A stretch of 64,000 bases of DNA from Clostridia bacterium (GTDB lineage: Bacteria; Bacillota; Clostridia; Lachnospirales; Lachnospiraceae), in contig CAJTEN010000009.1 of NCBI GenBank assembly GCA_910575245.1, positions 86,419-150,418 of the forward strand, given 5' to 3'. This document shows, in pieces, positions 1 through 10,466 of this stretch. Both the position numbers and the translations under genes were made by a program. Below the pieces are notes generated by a model. It had not been told where the DNA came from. It ran no database searches and saw nothing but the letters and a program-made list of their open reading frames with translations. The first letter of the stretch is position 1; every line of letters starts with the position of its first letter.

Positions 1-204
1 TCGCTGAACAGTATAGACGGCCTTGGAGAGAAGGCGGCAGACGCGATCATGGAGGCGGCAAAGGACGGCCCCTTCTTAAGCAAGGATGACTTCAGACAGC
101 GGACGAAGGCTTCCAAAACGATAGTGGATCTGATGGGAGAACTGGGACTGCTTGGGAATCTGCCGGAGTCCAACCAGATCAGTCTGTTTGATTTTGTGAG
201 TTAA
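1..204 (+). CDS. polC: DNA polymerase III PolC, C-terminal end (partial)
   Basis: The reading frame is open from base 1 and stops at 202-204, leaving the last 67 residues of a protein that starts outside the window. The piece contains a helix-hairpin-helix-like stretch (SIDGLGEKAADAIMEAAK) and ends QISLFDFVS, the usual C-terminus of PolC, the replicative polymerase of low-GC Gram-positives. Catalytic domains are outside the window, so the call rests on the tail only. Confidence 0.85.
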   Translation, partial: SLNSIDGLGEKAADAIMEAAKDGPFLSKDDFRQRTKASKTIVDLMGELGLLGNLPESNQISLFDFVS

Positions 205-306
205 TGTAAACGGTAAGACAAAAACAGCCAAAAAATTGAAAAAAATTTGAAAAAGTACTTGCTTTTTTATGGGAAATATAATAAGATAAGCAAGTGCTAA
301 TCAAAT

Positions 307-378
307 GGCTCGTTGGTCAAGCGGTTAAGACGCCGCCCTCTCACGGCGGAAACAGGGGTTCGATTCCCCTACGAGCTG
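307..378 (+). tRNA. tRNA-Glu (anticodon CTC)
   Basis: A full cloverleaf is visible: acceptor arm GGCTCGT (307-313) pairs with ACGAGCT (371-377) with one G-T at the first pair; discriminator G at 378. The anticodon stem CCGCC/GGCGG encloses loop CTCTCAC, giving anticodon CTC, and the T arm is AGGGGTTCGATTCCCCT. CCA is not encoded. It lies alone between polC and the chemoreceptor. Confidence 0.95.
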
Positions 379-410
379 TTGACTGTTGATAACAGCCCAA
401 CCCTAAGAAG

Positions 411-450
411 TGCTGAAGACTTTTGTTTTAAGAGGTTTTTAGCATTTTTT
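411..450 (+). terminator. Rho-independent terminator after tRNA-Glu
   Basis: A 14-pair stem (411-424 with about 431-444, several G-T pairs) begins TGCT and closes AGCA, followed by a run of T. It lies 30 bases after the tRNA and fits an intrinsic terminator. Nothing further is seen in 451-530 except AT-rich sequence before the next gene. Confidence 0.75.
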
Positions 451-538
451 CATTTTATCCGAAACAGAATTTTATGATAGGAATTGAGACGCTATTTTTC
501 TATAATAATAAATATAAGTAAGGCAGGGGAAAAGAATT

Positions 539-2311
539 ATGGAGAAGATGGAACAAAGAGGAAAAAGGGAACAAACAAACAGTAAGACGGAGCTGGGGAT
601 AGCGGTGCTCTCATCGATCCGGGCCAGAATCATATTTATGGCAATGGGAGCCATCGTAATCGTAGGCATAACGCTGATTGCGATTTTCAGTAATATGTCC
701 AGCAGGCAGTTTAAGGATATGGTGGTCTCCTATATGGACGATATGGCACTATCCTATGGTAAGACGATGAACATCCGGGTAGCGGATCTTGCGAAAGAAG
801 GGGAAGAGCCGGATACGGCGTTCTGGGAAGAGATGGTCGGTGGTGTCAATATTATGGATCTGGACGGCTCTTATGCTTACATCGTGGACAGGAACGGAAC
901 AATATGCTATCATCCGGATGCCGATAAGATCGGAAGTCTGGTGGAAAATGAGGCGGTAAGCGGGGCTGTTGCACAGATACAGGCGGGCAATGTCCCCAAA
1001 GGAACGGTTTCTGTCAAGTATGAATATAAAGGCGAGCAGAAGTATGCAGCCTACAGTGTGACGAATGACGGGGCGTACATATTTGTAATAACTGCGGATG
1101 AAGATGCTGCCATGAAATCTTCCGGTGGTAAGATGAAGTCATCGGATGAAATCTTTTGGACCTGTATTTTCTGGGGCTGCATTACGATGGCTATCTGTAT
1201 GGTGGGTACATTTTTCTGTTGTAATATCATTGTACAGCCGCTGCGGCGTATTGCGGAGCTGACAATGCGGTTTGCGGGGCTGGATTTCAGGGAGGATCAA
1301 AGTCAGAAGAAGCTGAGTGAGAGAAAGGATGAGATCGGTGCCATAAGCCGGGCGGTGGATATACTGCGGGAACAGCTTTCCGGTGTGATCGGTAAGATTG
1401 AAGAACACAGTAATACGGTTATGGAGACTTCCCACAGGCTGAATCATGATACCGATACGATTTTTGCCACGGTAGGGCAGGTGGATCAGGCGGTTGCGGA
1501 TATGGCGGATGGCGCCATGTCGCAGGCGGACGAGACGCAGAAGGCAACAGAGAATATTGTTCTGATGGGCAGTATGATCGAAGAAAACAGTATGGAGATG
1601 GAGGAACTTAACAAGACGGCGGAAAGCATGTATTCCTCCAGTGATGTGGCGGCAAAGACTCTCGATAGGATGGACGAGGTGAACCGGAAGGCCCAGACAG
1701 CGATCGAGATGATCTATGAGCAGACCAATACGACCAACGAGTCTGCCATGAAGATTAAGGCGGCGACAACATTGATCACCTCTATTGCGGAAGAGACCAA
1801 TCTGTTGTCCTTAAATGCGGCAATCGAGGCTGCAAGGGCAGGAGAGCAGGGACGGGGATTCGCCGTTGTGGCGGAGCAGATCCAGAAACTGGCGGAGGAG
1901 TCCAATGAGTCGGCGAAACAGATCGGACAGATCATAGGGTCTCTGATGGCTGATTCCGAGAAGGCGGTCAGGACAATGGATGAAGTTAAGCAGGTTATGG
2001 AAGCACAGAATGAAAACGTGGAGATGACGAAAGAACGATTTGAAGAGATGCATGACGGTATTGATAAGACCATAGAAAAAATCAAAGTCATTGCGGAGAA
2101 AATGGAGAAGATAGATAATACCCGGGTTAATGTGGTGGATATCGTACAGAACCTGACATCGCTCGCCCAGGAGAACGCGGCGGGAACGGAGGAGACTTCG
2201 GCTTCTGTAACAGAGGTGGGAGAGCACATGGCCCGCATTTCCCAGAATGCAGGAGAACTGAGGAAGATTGCAGACGGGCTTCAGATGGAGATGGAAGTAT
2301 TCTGCCTTTAA
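539..2311 (+). CDS. Methyl-accepting chemotaxis protein with extracellular Cache-like sensor
   Basis: This 590-residue chemoreceptor has a first membrane segment at about residues 30-51, an external sensor region (about 52-204) with the Cache-like strand pattern [16 protein letters not shown], a second membrane segment (about 205-232), a HAMP linker, and a long coiled-coil signalling domain. The invariant hairpin tip that contacts CheA/CheW is present around residue 427 ([20 protein letters not shown]). The ligand cannot be read from sequence. No che genes are nearby, so it is probably a stand-alone receptor feeding a distant chemotaxis array. RBS GGGGAA precedes the ATG. Confidence 0.93.
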   Translation: MEKMEQRGKREQTNSKTELGIAVLSSIRARIIFMAMGAIVIVGITLIAIFSNMSSRQFKDMVVSYMDDMALSYGKTMNIRVADLAKEGEEPDTAFWEEMVGGVNIMDLDGSYAYIVDRNGTICYHPDADKIGSLVENEAVSGAVAQIQAGNVPKGTVSVKYEYKGEQKYAAYSVTNDGAYIFVITADEDAAMKSSGGKMKSSDEIFWTCIFWGCITMAICMVGTFFCCNIIVQPLRRIAELTMRFAGLDFREDQSQKKLSERKDEIGAISRAVDILREQLSGVIGKIEEHSNTVMETSHRLNHDTDTIFATVGQVDQAVADMADGAMSQADETQKATENIVLMGSMIEENSMEMEELNKTAESMYSSSDVAAKTLDRMDEVNRKAQTAIEMIYEQTNTTNESAMKIKAATTLITSIAEETNLLSLNAAIEAARAGEQGRGFAVVAEQIQKLAEESNESAKQIGQIIGSLMADSEKAVRTMDEVKQVMEAQNENVEMTKERFEEMHDGIDKTIEKIKVIAEKMEKIDNTRVNVVDIVQNLTSLAQENAAGTEETSASVTEVGEHMARISQNAGELRKIADGLQMEMEVFCL

Positions 2312-2337
2312 AGATAAAGAGAAAAGGTAAAATTTCC

Positions 2338-2366
2338 TTGCAAATACAATAAAAGGATGCTATAAT
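2338..2366 (+). promoter_or_regulatory. Sigma-A promoter of the rimP-nusA-infB operon
   Basis: TTGCAA (2338-2343), a 17-base spacer and a perfect TATAAT (2361-2366). The expected start is near 2373, leaving a leader of about 160 bases before rimP. Confidence 0.8.
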
Positions 2367-2400
2367 AGCCTAGGTATCATTAATAGAGACTAAGATAAAG

Positions 2401-2426
2401 AGTGGACTTGCGAGTCCACTTTTTTA
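2401..2426 (+). terminator. Leader hairpin with T-tract upstream of rimP (attenuator candidate)
   Basis: Perfect 8-bp stem AGTGGACT (2401-2408) / AGTCCACT (2413-2420), loop TGCG, then six T. It lies about 30 bases inside the transcript predicted from the promoter at 2338-2366 and so looks like an intrinsic terminator located before the first gene of the operon. Confidence 0.65.
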
Positions 2427-2534
2427 TGGTATAAGAAACTGCTCCGGATATCCGGGTACGTAATATTCCGGCCGGTTCTGGAGTTGTCGGAAGAGAGTCA
2501 GTATGGTATAGGGTTTGGTTTTTAGGAGGAATAT

Positions 2535-2999
2535 ATGTCAAAGAGAGAAACTTATGAGATGAGGACAGAACAGCTTCTGGCTCCGATCGCAGAACAGCAT
2601 AAGGTGGAGATCTATGATGTGGAGTATGTGAAGGAAGGCAGTGAATGGTATCTGCGCGCCTATATTGACAAACCGGAGGGGGTTAATATCAATGATTGTG
2701 AGAATGTGAGCCGGGCGTTGTCAGATGCGTTGGATGCAGAGGACTATATAGCAGACGCCTACATTCTGGAGGTCAGCAGTCCGGGACTTGGCCGGACATT
2801 GAAGAAGGACAGACATCTGGAGAAGAGCCTGGGAAAGGATGTTGAAATCAAGACTTACAAGCCGATTGACAAACAGAAAGAATTCTTTGGGCATCTGCGG
2901 GCCTTTGATGCTAAGACTGTCACCATAGAAAGCGAGATGGGAGAACGTATATTCAACAGGAATGAGATTGCATTGATCAGGCTGGCACTGGACTTCTAA
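2535..2999 (+). CDS. rimP: Ribosome maturation factor RimP
   Basis: The 154-residue product matches RimP, which helps 30S subunit assembly. The N-terminal alpha/beta domain carries the typical YDVEYVKEGSEWYLRAYIDK segment, and the family motif LEVSSPGLGRTLKKDRH follows; the C-terminal SH3-like barrel closes the protein. Start ATG is set by TAGGAGGAATAT upstream. It is the first gene of the nusA-infB operon, as in most Firmicutes. Confidence 0.95.
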   Translation: MSKRETYEMRTEQLLAPIAEQHKVEIYDVEYVKEGSEWYLRAYIDKPEGVNINDCENVSRALSDALDAEDYIADAYILEVSSPGLGRTLKKDRHLEKSLGKDVEIKTYKPIDKQKEFFGHLRAFDAKTVTIESEMGERIFNRNEIALIRLALDF

Positions 3000-3113
3000 A
3001 GATCCTGCGAAAATCCGTGTCCGTCATTAAAAAGGTAATGAGGCATGCGGCACAGGTGTTATGCAGGGCGGATCATCGTATACAGATTAACAGACATAGG
3101 AGGATAATGGAAA

Positions 3114-4388
3114 ATGAATAAGGAGTTAATGGAGGCACTGGACATTCTGGAAAAAGAAAAGGATATCCCGAAAGAGACGCTTTTCGATGCGATTGAAAAC
3201 TCTCTGATCACTGCCTGCAAGAATCACTTCGGAAAAGCGGATAATGTGAAAGTAGAGATTGACAAGGAGACCTGCGATTTCCTCTGTTACGCTGAGAAAG
3301 AGGTCGTGGAGGAAGTGGAGGATGATGTTCTTCAGATTTCCCTGGAGGATGCACAGGAGATCTCTAAGAAAGCTCAGCTGGGCGATATGCTCCATGTGGA
3401 GATCAAGTCCAAAGAGTTCGGACGTATCGCGACACAGAACGCTAAGAACGTTATTCTGCAGAAGATCCGGGAGGAAGAGAGAAGCGTCATATATAACCAG
3501 TATTACGAGAAAGAGAAGGATGTGGTGACGGGAATCGTCCAGCGTTACATCGGAAGGAATATTTCCATTAATCTCGGCAAGGCAGATGCCATTTTGAACG
3601 AGAGCGAGCAGGTCAGAGGAGAGAATTTCAGGCCGACTGAGCGAATCAAGGTATATATTCTGGAGGTGAAGAATACACCTAAAGGACCGAGAATACTCGT
3701 GAGCCGTACTCACCCGGAATTAGTCAAGAGACTGTTTGAGGCTGAGGTGACAGAGATCAAGGACGGCACCGTGGAGATCATGAGCATTGCCAGAGAGGCG
3801 GGCAGCAGAACGAAGATGGCAGTCCGCTCCATGAATCCGAATGTGGATGCTGTAGGCGCCTGTGTGGGTATTAATGGCGTTAGAGTCAATTCCATCGTGG
3901 ATGAGCTGCGCGGAGAGAAGATAGACATCGTCAACTGGGACGATAATCCGGGGAATCTGATTCAGAATGCTCTGTCACCGGCGAAGATCGTGGCAGTATT
4001 CGCAGATCCGGATGAGAAGACCGCGAAGGTGGTTGTCCCGGATTACCAGCTGTCTCTGGCGATCGGTAAGGAAGGACAGAATGCAAGACTTGCGGCGAGG
4101 CTCACAGGGTATAAAATCGATATTAAGAGCGAGACACAGGCGAAGGATGCGCCAGGCTTCAGATACGAGGATTACGTCTATGATGATGAAGAATTTGATG
4201 AAGCATATGAAGGCGAGGGCGTCTATGAGGAAGACTATGACGAGGAAATGTATGGGCAGTCCGAAGAGATAGCCTATGAATCCGAAGAAGGCCCGGATGA
4301 GACTGTGTACGAAGAAGAGTATGTCGAGGAAGATGAGATGCCGGAGCAAGACGGCATCGTGGAGGATGAGATGCCGGAAGAATACTAG
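3114..4388 (+). CDS. nusA: Transcription termination/antitermination factor NusA
   Basis: NusA binds RNA polymerase and nascent RNA and modulates pausing, termination and antitermination. In 424 residues one sees the N-terminal polymerase-binding domain, an S1 domain (around [18 protein letters not shown]), KH1 ([19 protein letters not shown]) and KH2 ([18 protein letters not shown]). From about residue 345 the protein continues as a very acidic Glu/Asp/Tyr-rich tail to the end, longer than the minimal Firmicute NusA. RBS AGGAGG lies upstream. The 114-base gap after rimP has no clear gene. Confidence 0.96.
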   Translation: MNKELMEALDILEKEKDIPKETLFDAIENSLITACKNHFGKADNVKVEIDKETCDFLCYAEKEVVEEVEDDVLQISLEDAQEISKKAQLGDMLHVEIKSKEFGRIATQNAKNVILQKIREEERSVIYNQYYEKEKDVVTGIVQRYIGRNISINLGKADAILNESEQVRGENFRPTERIKVYILEVKNTPKGPRILVSRTHPELVKRLFEAEVTEIKDGTVEIMSIAREAGSRTKMAVRSMNPNVDAVGACVGINGVRVNSIVDELRGEKIDIVNWDDNPGNLIQNALSPAKIVAVFADPDEKTAKVVVPDYQLSLAIGKEGQNARLAARLTGYKIDIKSETQAKDAPGFRYEDYVYDDEEFDEAYEGEGVYEEDYDEEMYGQSEEIAYESEEGPDETVYEEEYVEEDEMPEQDGIVEDEMPEEY

Positions 4389-4462
4389 ACGCGGCCAGGC
4401 CGTCTTAAGAAGGACGGACAAAGCGCAGACGGATATCGTAAGACAATAGAGAGGATAGGATA

Positions 4463-4747
4463 ATGGCGAAGAAGATTCCCATGCGGCAATGTGTGGGTTG
4501 TGGTGAGATGAAAAGTAAAAAAGAAATGATGCGTGTGTTAAAAAGCACGGAAGGTTCTATTGTTCTGGATATGACCGGCAGAAAAAACGGCAGGGGTGCT
4601 TATCTGTGCATGAATAAGGAATGTCTGATGAAAGCGCGGAAGAATAAAGGACTGGAGCGTTCTTTTAAGATGAGTATCCTGAAGGAGATATATGAGAATC
4701 TGGAAAGGGAGTTTGAGGAGGGTGAACATGCAGAACAGACCCAATAG
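4463..4747 (+). CDS. rnpM: RNase P modulator RnpM (YlxR family)
   Basis: A 94-residue basic protein with the YlxR signature: MRQCVGCGEMKSKKEMMRV near the N-terminus and GRKNGRGAYLC centrally. YlxR/RnpM is an RNA-binding protein described as modulating RNase P and as a nucleoid-associated regulator. It keeps its conserved place between nusA and the L7Ae-like gene. Its 3' end overlaps the next gene by 20 bases. Confidence 0.92.
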   Translation: MAKKIPMRQCVGCGEMKSKKEMMRVLKSTEGSIVLDMTGRKNGRGAYLCMNKECLMKARKNKGLERSFKMSILKEIYENLEREFEEGEHAEQTQ

Positions 4748-5051
4748 AGATCGGGTGTTATCTATGCTTGGTTTGGCTGCTCGCTCCAGAAATGTTGTCA
4801 GTGGCGGATTTGCGACAGAGGAAGCAGTGAAGAGCGGAAAAGCATATCTGGTTATCATAGCGGAGGATGCTTCGGATAACACCAGAAAAAAATATAGTAA
4901 CATGTGTGAATTCTATAAGGCGCCTTATCAGTATTATAGTGTGAAGGATATACTGGGGCATGCGATCGGCAAGGAAGAACGTTCCTGTCTTGCTGTGACT
5001 GATGCGGGATTTGCAGATTCGATACAGAAGCATTTAGTAGATTCGAAATAG
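4728..5051 (+). CDS. L7Ae-family RNA-binding protein (YlxQ-like)
   Basis: A 107-residue L7Ae/L30e/Gadd45-fold protein (LSMLGLAARSRNVVSGGFATE..., then LVIIAEDASDNTRKKYSN) that in this family binds kink-turn RNA. The frame is open upstream to 4692, but ATG 4728 is chosen because GAGGAGG lies directly before it and the homologous region starts there. It overlaps rnpM and is followed closely by infB. Confidence 0.88.
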   Translation: MQNRPNRDRVLSMLGLAARSRNVVSGGFATEEAVKSGKAYLVIIAEDASDNTRKKYSNMCEFYKAPYQYYSVKDILGHAIGKEERSCLAVTDAGFADSIQKHLVDSK

Positions 5052-5066
5052 TTGGAGGTAGTGAGC

Positions 5067-8018
5067 ATGGCGAAAATGAAGGTACATGAGCTGGCAAAAG
5101 AGTTGGAGAGACAAAGTAAAGAACTGGTCGCTTTTTTGCAGGATAAAGGATATGAAGTGAAAGCGGCACAGAGTTCTGTTGAGGAGGAGGCTATTGCCCT
5201 GGTGCGTAAGCAGTTTGGCGGCAAAAGCAAGGACATGGCAAAAGGATCTGCGGAGAGTGGGAAGGAGACGGCGTCTGCAACAGCGTCCAGGCAAGATACG
5301 GCAGCCAGGGCAGAAAGCGGGACGGGAACATCACGGGAAGAGATAAAACCGGCAACGCCCAAGGCAGGAGTGAAGGCAGAGGCAGTCAGTCAGGGGAAGA
5401 CGGAAGGAAAAGCACCGACAAAGCAGAATGCTGATGCCAGAAGACCGGAAAATGGCAGAGGGGAGACACCCAAGAAGAAAAAGATCATCTTCGTGAGCAA
5501 TCCTCAGCATTCCAAGATGCAGGGCCAGGGGCAACGTCCGGCACAGGGCCAGGGCAGTAATCATGCAGGCCGCAGAAATAACAATGACAGGGACAGGGAT
5601 AGAAGACAGCCCAGTAATGGGGCACGTCCGGTGCAGGTACAGAACGCACCGCATAAGATTATCAGGCCTACACAGAAGCCGATTCCCGTTACGGCAGAAC
5701 CTTATGAGGTCCGCCAGAGACAGCAGCAGGAGCGCAGGCTGGAGCAGAGACAGCAGGAGAAGAGGGAGCGTGAACGGGAAAGGGAGAGAGAACGTGAACG
5801 GGAACGCGAAAAAGAGCGTGAGCGGGAGAAAGCAGCGCAGCCTTCCGCTCAGCCGGCCAGAACACCGCAGGAGCAGGGGAGAACAAGAAATGCAGGAGAG
5901 AACCGCAGACCTGAAGGCCAGGGCAGGGCGTCTTATAACAACAATCAGGGCAATCGCAGAAATAATGGCTCTGGTACGGGTCCTAACAGGGGCGGCGGCA
6001 ATTTTGAACGCTCTCAGAGAAGTAATGGCGGGCAGGACAATCGATTCAGGAAGAATAATAATCAGAAGGACTTTATGCCCGAGACGCCTGTCAAGGACAT
6101 GGAGAAACACAGGGAAGACGAGAAGCGCAGAGCGAATCAGGACAAAGACAAACGCTCAAAGAAAGATCTGATCTACGAAGAGGATGAGGTAGCTGTAAAG
6201 AGCCGCAATAAAGCCGGCCGTTTCATCAAGCCGGAGAAGAAAGCGGAGGAGAAGGAAGAAGAGCAGATTAAAGTGGTTACGGTCCCGGATTCTCTTACGA
6301 TCAAGGAACTGGCAGATAAGATGAAGATCCAGCCTTCTGTGATTATCAAGAAGCTTTTCATGCAGGGACAGATCGTTACGTTAAACTCTGAGGTGAGCTA
6401 TGAGGATGCGGAGAATATTGCAATCGAATATGATATCATCTGCGAGAAGGAAGTCAAGGTGGATGTCATTGAGGAATTGTTGAAGGAGGATGAAGAGGAT
6501 GAAAGCTCCATGGTCAGCAGACCACCTGTTATCTGTGTTATGGGGCATGTTGACCATGGTAAAACTTCTCTTCTTGACGCAATCCGTAAGACAAATGTGA
6601 CGGATAAGGAAGCGGGAGGAATTACGCAGGCAATCGGCGCCTATACGGTTACGGTGAACGGACAGAACATCACCTTCCTGGATACGCCGGGGCATGAGGC
6701 ATTTACGGCGATGCGTATGCGCGGCGCCAATTCTACGGATATAGCAGTACTGGTCGTAGCGGCGGATGACGGTGTCATGCCGCAGACGGTAGAGGCTATC
6801 AATCATGCCAAAGCAGCCGGTATTGAGATTATCGTTGCGGTGAATAAGATTGATAAACCGAACGCAAACATTGACCGTGTGAAACAGGAAATGACGGAAT
6901 ATGAACTGATTCCGGTAGACTGGGGCGGATCCACGGAGTTTGTCCCTGTATCAGCCAAGTCCGGAGAAGGTCTTGAGAATCTGTTGGAGACGATCCTCCT
7001 GACCGCCGAGATTCTGGAACTTAAGGCGAATCCTGACAGAAATGCGAGAGGTTTGGTAATCGAGGCCGAACTTGACAAAGGACGCGGTCCTGTGGCAACG
7101 GTGCTTGTACAGAAGGGTACGCTGCATGTAGGGGACTTTATTTCAGCCGGAGCGAGTCATGGTAAAGTAAGGGCCATGATAGACGATAAGGGCAAAAGAG
7201 TGAAGGAAGCGATACCTTCTACACCTGTAGAGATTCTGGGGCTTTCTGACGTACCCAGTGCAGGCGAAGTATTTATCGTACATGAGAATGATAAGAGCGC
7301 GAAATCTTATGCGGAGACTTATATGGCCCAGCATAAAGAGGAGATGCTTGCAGATACTAAGACAAGAATGTCGCTGGATGACTTGTTCAACCAGATTCAG
7401 GAAGGCAATCTGAAGGAACTGAATCTGATCGTGAAAGCAGACGTACAGGGCAGTGTGGAAGCTGTGAAGCAGAGTTTGATGAAGCTGTCCAATGAGGAAG
7501 TTGTCGTTAAGTGTATTCACGGCGGCGTAGGCGCCATCAATGAGTCGGATGTGTCCCTTGCCTCCGCATCATCGGCTATCATTATCGGATTCAATGTAAG
7601 GCCGGATACTACGGCGAAAGCCGTGGCAGAGCGTGAAGGCGTGGATGTCAGGCTGTATAAGGTTATTTATCAGGCAATCGAGGATATCGAGGCTGCTATG
7701 AAAGGTATGCTGGATCCTGTCTTTGAGGAGAAAGTGATCGGCCATGCGGAAGTGCGGCAGATCTTCAGGGCATCTGCCATCGGTAATATTGCCGGTTCCT
7801 ATGTGCTGGACGGCGAGTTCCAGCGTGGCTGCAAGATCCGTATTACGCGAGAGGGAGAACAGATCTACGAGGGTTCCCTGGCTTCTCTGAAGCGGTTTAA
7901 GGATGATGTGAAAGAAGTTAAAGCTGGATTTGAATGCGGTCTTGTGTTTGATGGCTTCGATAGGATGCAGGAGCTGGATATTGTAGAAGCGTATATTATG
8001 GTAGAAGTACCTCGATAA
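5067..8018 (+). CDS. infB: Translation initiation factor IF-2
   Basis: IF-2 is the GTPase that places fMet-tRNA on the 30S subunit. This 983-residue protein has an N-terminal IF2N module ([20 protein letters not shown]), a very long low-complexity linker, a second IF2N-like module, and the G domain with G1 [10 protein letters not shown]3 DTPGHEAF and G4 NKID, then domains II-IV. ATG 5067 is preceded by GGAGGT; a TTG five codons upstream is rejected because it overlaps that RBS. The linker contains a run of alternating Arg-Glu (bases about 5758-5836) and Gln/Asn/Gly-rich tracts. Confidence 0.97.
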   Translation: MAKMKVHELAKELERQSKELVAFLQDKGYEVKAAQSSVEEEAIALVRKQFGGKSKDMAKGSAESGKETASATASRQDTAARAESGTGTSREEIKPATPKAGVKAEAVSQGKTEGKAPTKQNADARRPENGRGETPKKKKIIFVSNPQHSKMQGQGQRPAQGQGSNHAGRRNNNDRDRDRRQPSNGARPVQVQNAPHKIIRPTQKPIPVTAEPYEVRQRQQQERRLEQRQQEKREREREREREREREREKEREREKAAQPSAQPARTPQEQGRTRNAGENRRPEGQGRASYNNNQGNRRNNGSGTGPNRGGGNFERSQRSNGGQDNRFRKNNNQKDFMPETPVKDMEKHREDEKRRANQDKDKRSKKDLIYEEDEVAVKSRNKAGRFIKPEKKAEEKEEEQIKVVTVPDSLTIKELADKMKIQPSVIIKKLFMQGQIVTLNSEVSYEDAENIAIEYDIICEKEVKVDVIEELLKEDEEDESSMVSRPPVICVMGHVDHGKTSLLDAIRKTNVTDKEAGGITQAIGAYTVTVNGQNITFLDTPGHEAFTAMRMRGANSTDIAVLVVAADDGVMPQTVEAINHAKAAGIEIIVAVNKIDKPNANIDRVKQEMTEYELIPVDWGGSTEFVPVSAKSGEGLENLLETILLTAEILELKANPDRNARGLVIEAELDKGRGPVATVLVQKGTLHVGDFISAGASHGKVRAMIDDKGKRVKEAIPSTPVEILGLSDVPSAGEVFIVHENDKSAKSYAETYMAQHKEEMLADTKTRMSLDDLFNQIQEGNLKELNLIVKADVQGSVEAVKQSLMKLSNEEVVVKCIHGGVGAINESDVSLASASSAIIIGFNVRPDTTAKAVAEREGVDVRLYKVIYQAIEDIEAAMKGMLDPVFEEKVIGHAEVRQIFRASAIGNIAGSYVLDGEFQRGCKIRITREGEQIYEGSLASLKRFKDDVKEVKAGFECGLVFDGFDRMQELDIVEAYIMVEVPR

Positions 8019-8067
8019 GATATTTGATAACGCGTGATATGAATAGGGCGGAAAGGAGTCTGGTACG

Positions 8068-8448
8068 ATGCGTAAAAACAGTGTGAAAAATACTCGAATC
8101 AACGGAGAAGTACAGCGTGTACTGGCAGAGATCATCAGGAGCGGGATCAAGGATCCCAGAATCGCTCCGATGACCTCGGTTGTGGCGGTGGAGGTTGCCC
8201 CGGATCTGAAAACCTGTAAGGCGTGGATCAGTGTGCTGGGGGATGAGAAGGCACAGGCTGATACGTTGGCCGGACTTGAGAGTGCAGAAGGATATATCCG
8301 CAGCCTTCTGGCCAAAACGGTCAATTTGCGCAACACGCCTCAGGTGACTTTCATCTTGGATCAGTCCATAGCTTATGGTGTGGATATGGCCAGGAAAATA
8401 GATGAAGTGATCAGCAAAGACAACCGGGAGAAGACAGAAGATGATTGA
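8068..8448 (+). CDS. rbfA: 30S ribosome-binding factor RbfA
   Basis: A 126-residue RbfA, a cold-shock-type factor that binds the 5' helix of 16S rRNA during 30S maturation. The N-terminal helix with TRINGEVQRVLAEIIRSGIK and the KH-like core DPRIAPMTSVVAVEVAPDL are clear. It follows infB by 49 bases with RBS GGAAAGGAG. Its TGA comes 45 bases before the next start. Confidence 0.95.
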   Translation: MRKNSVKNTRINGEVQRVLAEIIRSGIKDPRIAPMTSVVAVEVAPDLKTCKAWISVLGDEKAQADTLAGLESAEGYIRSLLAKTVNLRNTPQVTFILDQSIAYGVDMARKIDEVISKDNREKTEDD

Positions 8449-8492
8449 AAGTAACACAAGTTATTTATGGCAAAACGAAAGGAGGGGCTGTA

Positions 8493-9443
8493 ATGAAGAT
8501 AGTTGATGAAGTAAGAAATGCGGATACGATAGCGATCAGCGGCCACATCCGGCCGGATGGAGACTGTGTCGGCTCGGTGCTGGGATTGTACCTTTATCTG
8601 AGGAAAACGCTGCCTGAAGCAGAAATTGACGTGTATCTGGAGAAACCGGCGGATATATTCAATTGTATCAGTCATATTGAAGAAATTAAGTCAGAAATTA
8701 ATCTAAACAAAATATATGATGTCTTTATTGCCCTGGACTGTTCCGACGACCGTCTGGGAGATGTGCGCCCTCTTTTTGAGAATGCGCGCAGGACGATCAA
8801 TATTGACCATCATATCAGTAACCCGGGGTGCGGTGATGTGCGAATCATAGAGCCGAAGAGAAGCTCCACCGCAGAATTGCTGTATGACCTGATGGATGCG
8901 GACCAGGTGGATGAGGAAGTTGCGGCGGCTCTTTATATCGGCATCATCCATGATACCGGTGTGCTGCGGTATTCCAATACATCACCTCGTACGCTCCAGA
9001 TTGTCGCCGAACTTATTAAGTTTGGATTTGATTTTTCATCCATTATTGAAAAGACCTTTTACGAGAAGACTTATGTCCAGACGCAGATCATGGGCAGGGC
9101 GATACTGGAGAGTGTCCGTTTTATGCATGACAGGTGTATCGTCAGTATGGTGTCCCGCCGTATGATGGAATTTTATCAGGTCACTCCCAAGGACTTAGAT
9201 GGTATTGTAAACCAGCTGCAGGCTGTGAAGGGGGTGGAGTGTGCCATTTTCATGTATGAGACAGGCACATTGGAATATAAAGTAAGTATGCGCTCCAACG
9301 GCAGAGTGGATGTGGCTTCTGTGGCAATGAAGTTCGGCGGCGGCGGCCATGTGCGGGCTGCGGGCTGTACGATGAACGGTACATATCACGACAATATCAA
9401 TAATTTGTCAATTGAGATCGCCGAACAGCTGGATATTAAATAA
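8493..9443 (+). CDS. nrnA: DHH/DHHA1 family phosphoesterase, NrnA-type (oligoribonuclease / pAp phosphatase)
   Basis: This 316-residue protein has the DHH metal-site motifs: HIRPDGDCVGS, ALDCSDD, the DHH box NIDHHISN, and GIIHDTGVLRYSNT; the C-terminal DHHA1 domain ends with GGGGHVRAAGC. NrnA-type enzymes degrade nano-RNA and dephosphorylate pAp. The ATG at 8493 is preceded by AGGAGGGG; an in-frame TTG at 8445 would overlap rbfA and has no RBS. Position between rbfA and truB is conserved in Firmicutes. Confidence 0.92.
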   Translation: MKIVDEVRNADTIAISGHIRPDGDCVGSVLGLYLYLRKTLPEAEIDVYLEKPADIFNCISHIEEIKSEINLNKIYDVFIALDCSDDRLGDVRPLFENARRTINIDHHISNPGCGDVRIIEPKRSSTAELLYDLMDADQVDEEVAAALYIGIIHDTGVLRYSNTSPRTLQIVAELIKFGFDFSSIIEKTFYEKTYVQTQIMGRAILESVRFMHDRCIVSMVSRRMMEFYQVTPKDLDGIVNQLQAVKGVECAIFMYETGTLEYKVSMRSNGRVDVASVAMKFGGGGHVRAAGCTMNGTYHDNINNLSIEIAEQLDIK

Positions 9444-9519
9444 CATACGCTATATTGCATGCGCCTGTGAATGTGCGGTATTGCGGTTGAGAGGAAGCAT
9501 GCAGGGCATGAGGATGATT

Positions 9520-10440
9520 ATGTATAACGGAATCATGAATGTATATAAGGAGGCGGGCTATACATCGCATGATGTGGTAGCCAGGCTCCGCGGTATTTGT
9601 AAAATGAAGAAGATCGGCCATACAGGAACACTCGACCCGGAAGCGGTCGGCGTGCTTCCTGTATGTTTAGGTTCGGGCACAAAATTGTGCGATATGCTTA
9701 CCGATTGGGATAAGGAGTATATCGCGGTGCTTCGCCTTGGAGTGGTTACCGATACACAGGATATGACGGGACAGGTCCAAAGGCGGTGTACAGTAGAGCA
9801 GGCGGAAGCATTGACCAATGATCAGGTGAGCCGGGCGGTTTTGGATTTCGTGGGAGAATATGGCCAGGTTCCTCCCATGTATTCTGCTTTGAAGGTCAAT
9901 GGTAAGAGACTGTATGAACTGGCAAGAGCTGGCAAAGAGGTGGAGCGCAGGCCGAGAAAGGTACAGATCAGGGAAATTGAGATCCAGAATCTGGAACTGC
10001 CCCAAGTGAAGATGCGGGTGGTATGTTCCAAGGGAACTTATATCAGGACGCTGTGCCATGATATAGGAGAACGGCTGGGCTGCGGCGGTGCGATGGAGTC
10101 ACTTGTCAGGAGCCGGGTGGGAATATTCGGAATTGAGGATGCACTGACACTGGACCAGATTGAAGAGCTGAGTGCGCAGAATAAAATATCTGACGTTATT
10201 ATAAAACCGGACGCCGTATTCGGAAAGAACCGGGCGGTGGTTGTGACGGAATACGGCCGCAGGATGGCGGCAAACGGGAATGTGCTCAGGACAGATCAGC
10301 TGTCCGGAACAGTATGTCCGGCAGACGGGGAGCAGGTTCGGGTATATGATGATAAGGGAAAATTCTATGGCATTTACAGGTATGATGTAAAGAGGAATGC
10401 TTTGAAACCGGTCAGGATGTTTCTGACATCAGAGGATTAG
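9520..10440 (+). CDS. truB: tRNA pseudouridine(55) synthase TruB
   Basis: TruB makes pseudouridine 55 in the T loop of tRNAs. The motif GHTGTLDPEAVGVLPVCLG holds the catalytic Asp (about residue 39 from this start), with the KxxxY block YSALKVNGKRLYELAR and the RTLCHDIG block following. Homologous sequence begins at MYNGIMNVYKEAG, so ATG 9520 is preferred; upstream in-frame ATGs at 9499, 9508 and 9514 are possible, 9499 having a GAGAGGA box. The gene product is about 306 residues. Confidence 0.94.
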   Translation: MYNGIMNVYKEAGYTSHDVVARLRGICKMKKIGHTGTLDPEAVGVLPVCLGSGTKLCDMLTDWDKEYIAVLRLGVVTDTQDMTGQVQRRCTVEQAEALTNDQVSRAVLDFVGEYGQVPPMYSALKVNGKRLYELARAGKEVERRPRKVQIREIEIQNLELPQVKMRVVCSKGTYIRTLCHDIGERLGCGGAMESLVRSRVGIFGIEDALTLDQIEELSAQNKISDVIIKPDAVFGKNRAVVVTEYGRRMAANGNVLRTDQLSGTVCPADGEQVRVYDDKGKFYGIYRYDVKRNALKPVRMFLTSED

Positions 10441-10466
10441 AACAGAAAAGCAGGAATAAGACAGAT

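Noticed and set aside
1139-1447. Minus-strand frame inside the chemoreceptor gene
   Set aside because: Shadow frame without RBS or recognisable motif.
5331-6110. Long minus-strand frame opposite the IF-2 linker
   Set aside because: Compositional shadow of the repetitive Arg/Glu/Gln-rich linker.
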